In this document: piece by piece, positions 6,618 through 8,023 of the stretch
Numbering within the stretch: position 1 is the first letter of the stretch
Layout of the letters: each line of letters opens with the position of its first letter
Assembly: GCA_016868955.1 (NCBI GenBank)
Contig: VGFF01000091.1
Span: forward strand, 1 to 8,023
From: Armatimonadota bacterium
Lineage (GTDB): Bacteria; Sysuimicrobiota; Sysuimicrobiia; Sysuimicrobiales; VGFF01
Length of the DNA stretch: 8,023 nt
Direction: 5' to 3'
Program-made: the position numbers and the translations under genes
Notes under the pieces: generated by a model
Seen by the model: only the letters and a program-made list of their open reading frames with translations
The model's database searches: none
Told to the model about the DNA's origin: nothing

Positions 6618-7603
6618 TAACCCGCTTCGAGGCCCGACCGTACCCAGGCGACGTAGTCGCGCAAGCCGGCTTCCAGAGAGAACGTCTGACGGTAGCCGGT
6701 GTCGGCCATGAGCCGCTCGAGGGACATCGGGCCGCGGCGCTTGCGCGTCTGCAATGGCGGTACGTTCGATTCCTCGGCGGATACCTGGCGGTAGTGCAGC
6801 GGCACGACGCGGTTGAGCGTGTCGAGCAGCTCACGGATGGTATAGCCGCGGTCGCCACAGAGGTTGTAGACCCGGTGCGGCAGGCGCTCGGTCGCGAACA
6901 GGGCGAGCAGCGCCCGCGCCAGGTCGTCGCCGTGGATCCAATCTCGCACGTGGTCGAGGTGGGCGACGCGGATCTCCTCACCGGCCAGCGCCAGGCGCGT
7001 AAACTCATGGACGAGCGACATCGACTGGCGCGACCCGGCCATGACGCGCTCCATGGGTCCATAGACCCAGCCTACGCGGCAGGCGACCGCGTCTAGCCCA
7101 TGCAAGTCGGCCGCGTGCGCGCACAGGTGCTCGCTCGCCTGCTTCGCGATCGAATACAGACCCGAGATCTTGAGGGGCTCGTCTTCGCGGATCGGCGTGG
7201 CCTCGTCGGTTTCGCCGTACACGGCGGCGGAGCTAATGAAGACGAAGCGACGCGCGCCACCGCGCTGCGCCTGATCGAGCAGGTGCAGCGTACCCATGAG
7301 GTTCGCGTTGAGGATCTTCGCCGGATCTTCGGTCTCCATCTGCCGCGTCGGCGTGATCGCGGCCGCGTGCACGACGGCCGTCGGCGCGTGGTCACGCCAC
7401 AGCCGCGCCAGGCTCTCGGGGTCGGCGACGTCCGCGGCCACGAACCGGACGCGATCGCGCACCGGCGCGAGGAATCGGTCGCGGGCCGGGTCGGCGCCGC
7501 CGGCGCCGCGCGACGCGCACAGCACTTCGTGGCCTTCGGCCGCGGATCGGCGCGTGATGAGGATTCCAACGGCGCCGGTGCCGCCGGTTACGAGAACCTT
7601 CAC
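6617..7603 (-). CDS. NAD-dependent epimerase/dehydratase (extended SDR)
   Basis: This 328-residue extended short-chain dehydrogenase/reductase has a Rossmann fold and acts in the cytosol. Visible features are the dinucleotide motif TGGTGAVG (glycines 7, 10, 13), the adenine-side acidic residue D58 (AADVAD), the FISSAAVYG segment (122-130) with Ser125 as the likely catalytic serine, and YSIAK (150-154) with catalytic Tyr150 and Lys154. The C-terminal end GLRDYVAWVR matches sugar epimerases and related dehydrogenases of this class. The start is GTG 7603-7601, preceded by AAAGGAG with a 7-nt spacer, 18 nt after the permease stop, so it is co-transcribed with the transporter. It could be a nucleotide-sugar epimerase, but no glycan gene is near. 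A dehydrogenase or epimerase acting in catabolism of the imported compound (as with uronate or erythronate dehydrogenases of the same fold) is equally possible. The specific substrate is not recognisable. Confidence 0.9.
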   Translation of the reverse strand: MKVLVTGGTGAVGILITRRSAAEGHEVLCASRGAGGADPARDRFLAPVRDRVRFVAADVADPESLARLWRDHAPTAVVHAAAITPTRQMETEDPAKILNANLMGTLHLLDQAQRGGARRFVFISSAAVYGETDEATPIREDEPLKISGLYSIAKQASEHLCAHAADLHGLDAVACRVGWVYGPMERVMAGSRQSMSLVHEFTRLALAGEEIRVAHLDHVRDWIHGDDLARALLALFATERLPHRVYNLCGDRGYTIRELLDTLNRVVPLHYRQVSAEESNVPPLQTRKRRGPMSLERLMADTGYRQTFSLEAGLRDYVAWVRSGLEAG

Positions 7604-7621
7604 CGAGGTGCTCCTTTCGCG

Positions 7622-8023
7622 CTAGCGCAGGCGCGGATCGAGGACGTCGCGCAGCCAGTCGCCAAGGAAGATGATGCCCAACACCGTGACCGTGATCGCC
7701 ATGCCCGGCACCGTCGCCAGCCACCAGGCGGTCGCGACGAACTGCCGTCCGTCCGCGAGCATCGCGCCCCACGTCACCGTCGGCGGCTGCACGCCGAGCC
7801 CGAGGAACGAAAGTGACGATTCGGCGATGATGATCGACGCGACGTCCAGCGTCGCGAGTACGATGACCGACGGGCCGACGTTCGGAAGCAGATGGCGCCG
7901 CAGGATCTGGCCGTTCGTTTGCCCGATCGCTCGCGCCGCCTGCACGAACTCGCGCTGGCGGATCGCCAGCGTCTCGCCACGGACGACGCGGCTGAAGCTG
8001 ACCCAGCCCACGAACCCCAAGAC
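7622..8023 (-). CDS. dppC: Dipeptide/oligopeptide ABC transporter permease, DppC/OppC type (5' end beyond window)
   Basis: These are the last 133 residues of an inner-membrane permease of the peptide/nickel ABC family (binding-protein-dependent, type I). The frame is open to the window edge, so the start and first membrane helices are missing. Visible features are the EAA loop that contacts the ATPase (EFVQAARAIG at 25-34, continuing to RRHLLPN at 42-48), a membrane segment at about 49-75, the DppC signature SFLGLGVQPPTVTWGAML (72-89), a last membrane segment at about 101-120, and the C-terminal GDWLRDVLDPRLR. The VQPPT..WG signature and the C-terminal motif separate DppC-type from DppB-type permeases. 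The partner DppB-type permease, binding protein and ATPases are presumably upstream, outside the window. These systems carry peptides but also opines, glutathione, sugars and other amides, so the ligand may be the compound handled by the hyu genes (inference). Confidence 0.93.
   Translation of the reverse strand, partial: VLGFVGWVSFSRVVRGETLAIRQREFVQAARAIGQTNGQILRRHLLPNVGPSVIVLATLDVASIIIAESSLSFLGLGVQPPTVTWGAMLADGRQFVATAWWLATVPGMAITVTVLGIIFLGDWLRDVLDPRLR

Noticed and set aside
1..8023. CRISPR array, tRNA, rRNA, insertion sequence or riboswitch.
   Set aside because: There are no short regularly spaced repeats, no transposase-like protein, and no free space for RNA genes outside one 111-nt gap, which shows no recognisable RNA fold.

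Overview
The window is a densely packed, single-strand block from a high-GC bacterium (roughly two thirds G+C by eye; the third codon position is mostly G or C). Every gene I can support lies on the minus strand, so transcription runs from the high coordinates to the low ones. The sequence does not fix the taxon. The style (GTG starts, strong GGAGG-type ribosome binding sites, gaps of 4-18 nt) fits a soil or environmental proteobacterium or a member of another GC-rich phylum.

Layout in transcription order: (1) 8023-7622, the C-terminal part of a DppC/OppC-type peptide ABC transporter permease, cut by the window edge. (2) 7603-6617, an extended short-chain NAD-dependent epimerase/dehydratase. 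(3) A 111-nt gap holding a small GC-rich inverted repeat. (4) 6505-5486, a succinylglutamate desuccinylase/aspartoacylase-like (M14) zinc hydrolase. (5) 5478-3832, hydantoinase B (HyuB, copy 1). (6) 3827-1710, hydantoinase A (HyuA). (7) 1696-605, an enolase-superfamily enzyme of the MLE subgroup (mandelate racemase/muconate lactonizing family). (8) 591-1, a second HyuB (copy 2), cut by the window edge. No gene-free stretch is longer than 111 nt. No RNA gene, mobile element or CRISPR array was seen.

The set looks like an import-and-catabolism operon for a cyclic amide or N-substituted amino-acid-like compound. The ABC transporter would bring it in. The ATP-dependent HyuA/HyuB enzyme would open or hydrolyse a lactam, hydantoin or imide-type ring. 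The enolase-superfamily member would epimerise or otherwise process an alpha-proton next to a carboxylate. The M14 protein would remove an N-acyl or carbamoyl-like group. This resembles the classical hydantoinase/carbamoylase/racemase trio, with the racemase and amidase steps filled by unrelated families. The substrate is inference.

The most notable points are the duplicated hyuB, whose two copies flank hyuA and the enolase-superfamily gene (172 of 197 aligned residues identical), and a His in the M14 protein where the family's catalytic Glu is expected.
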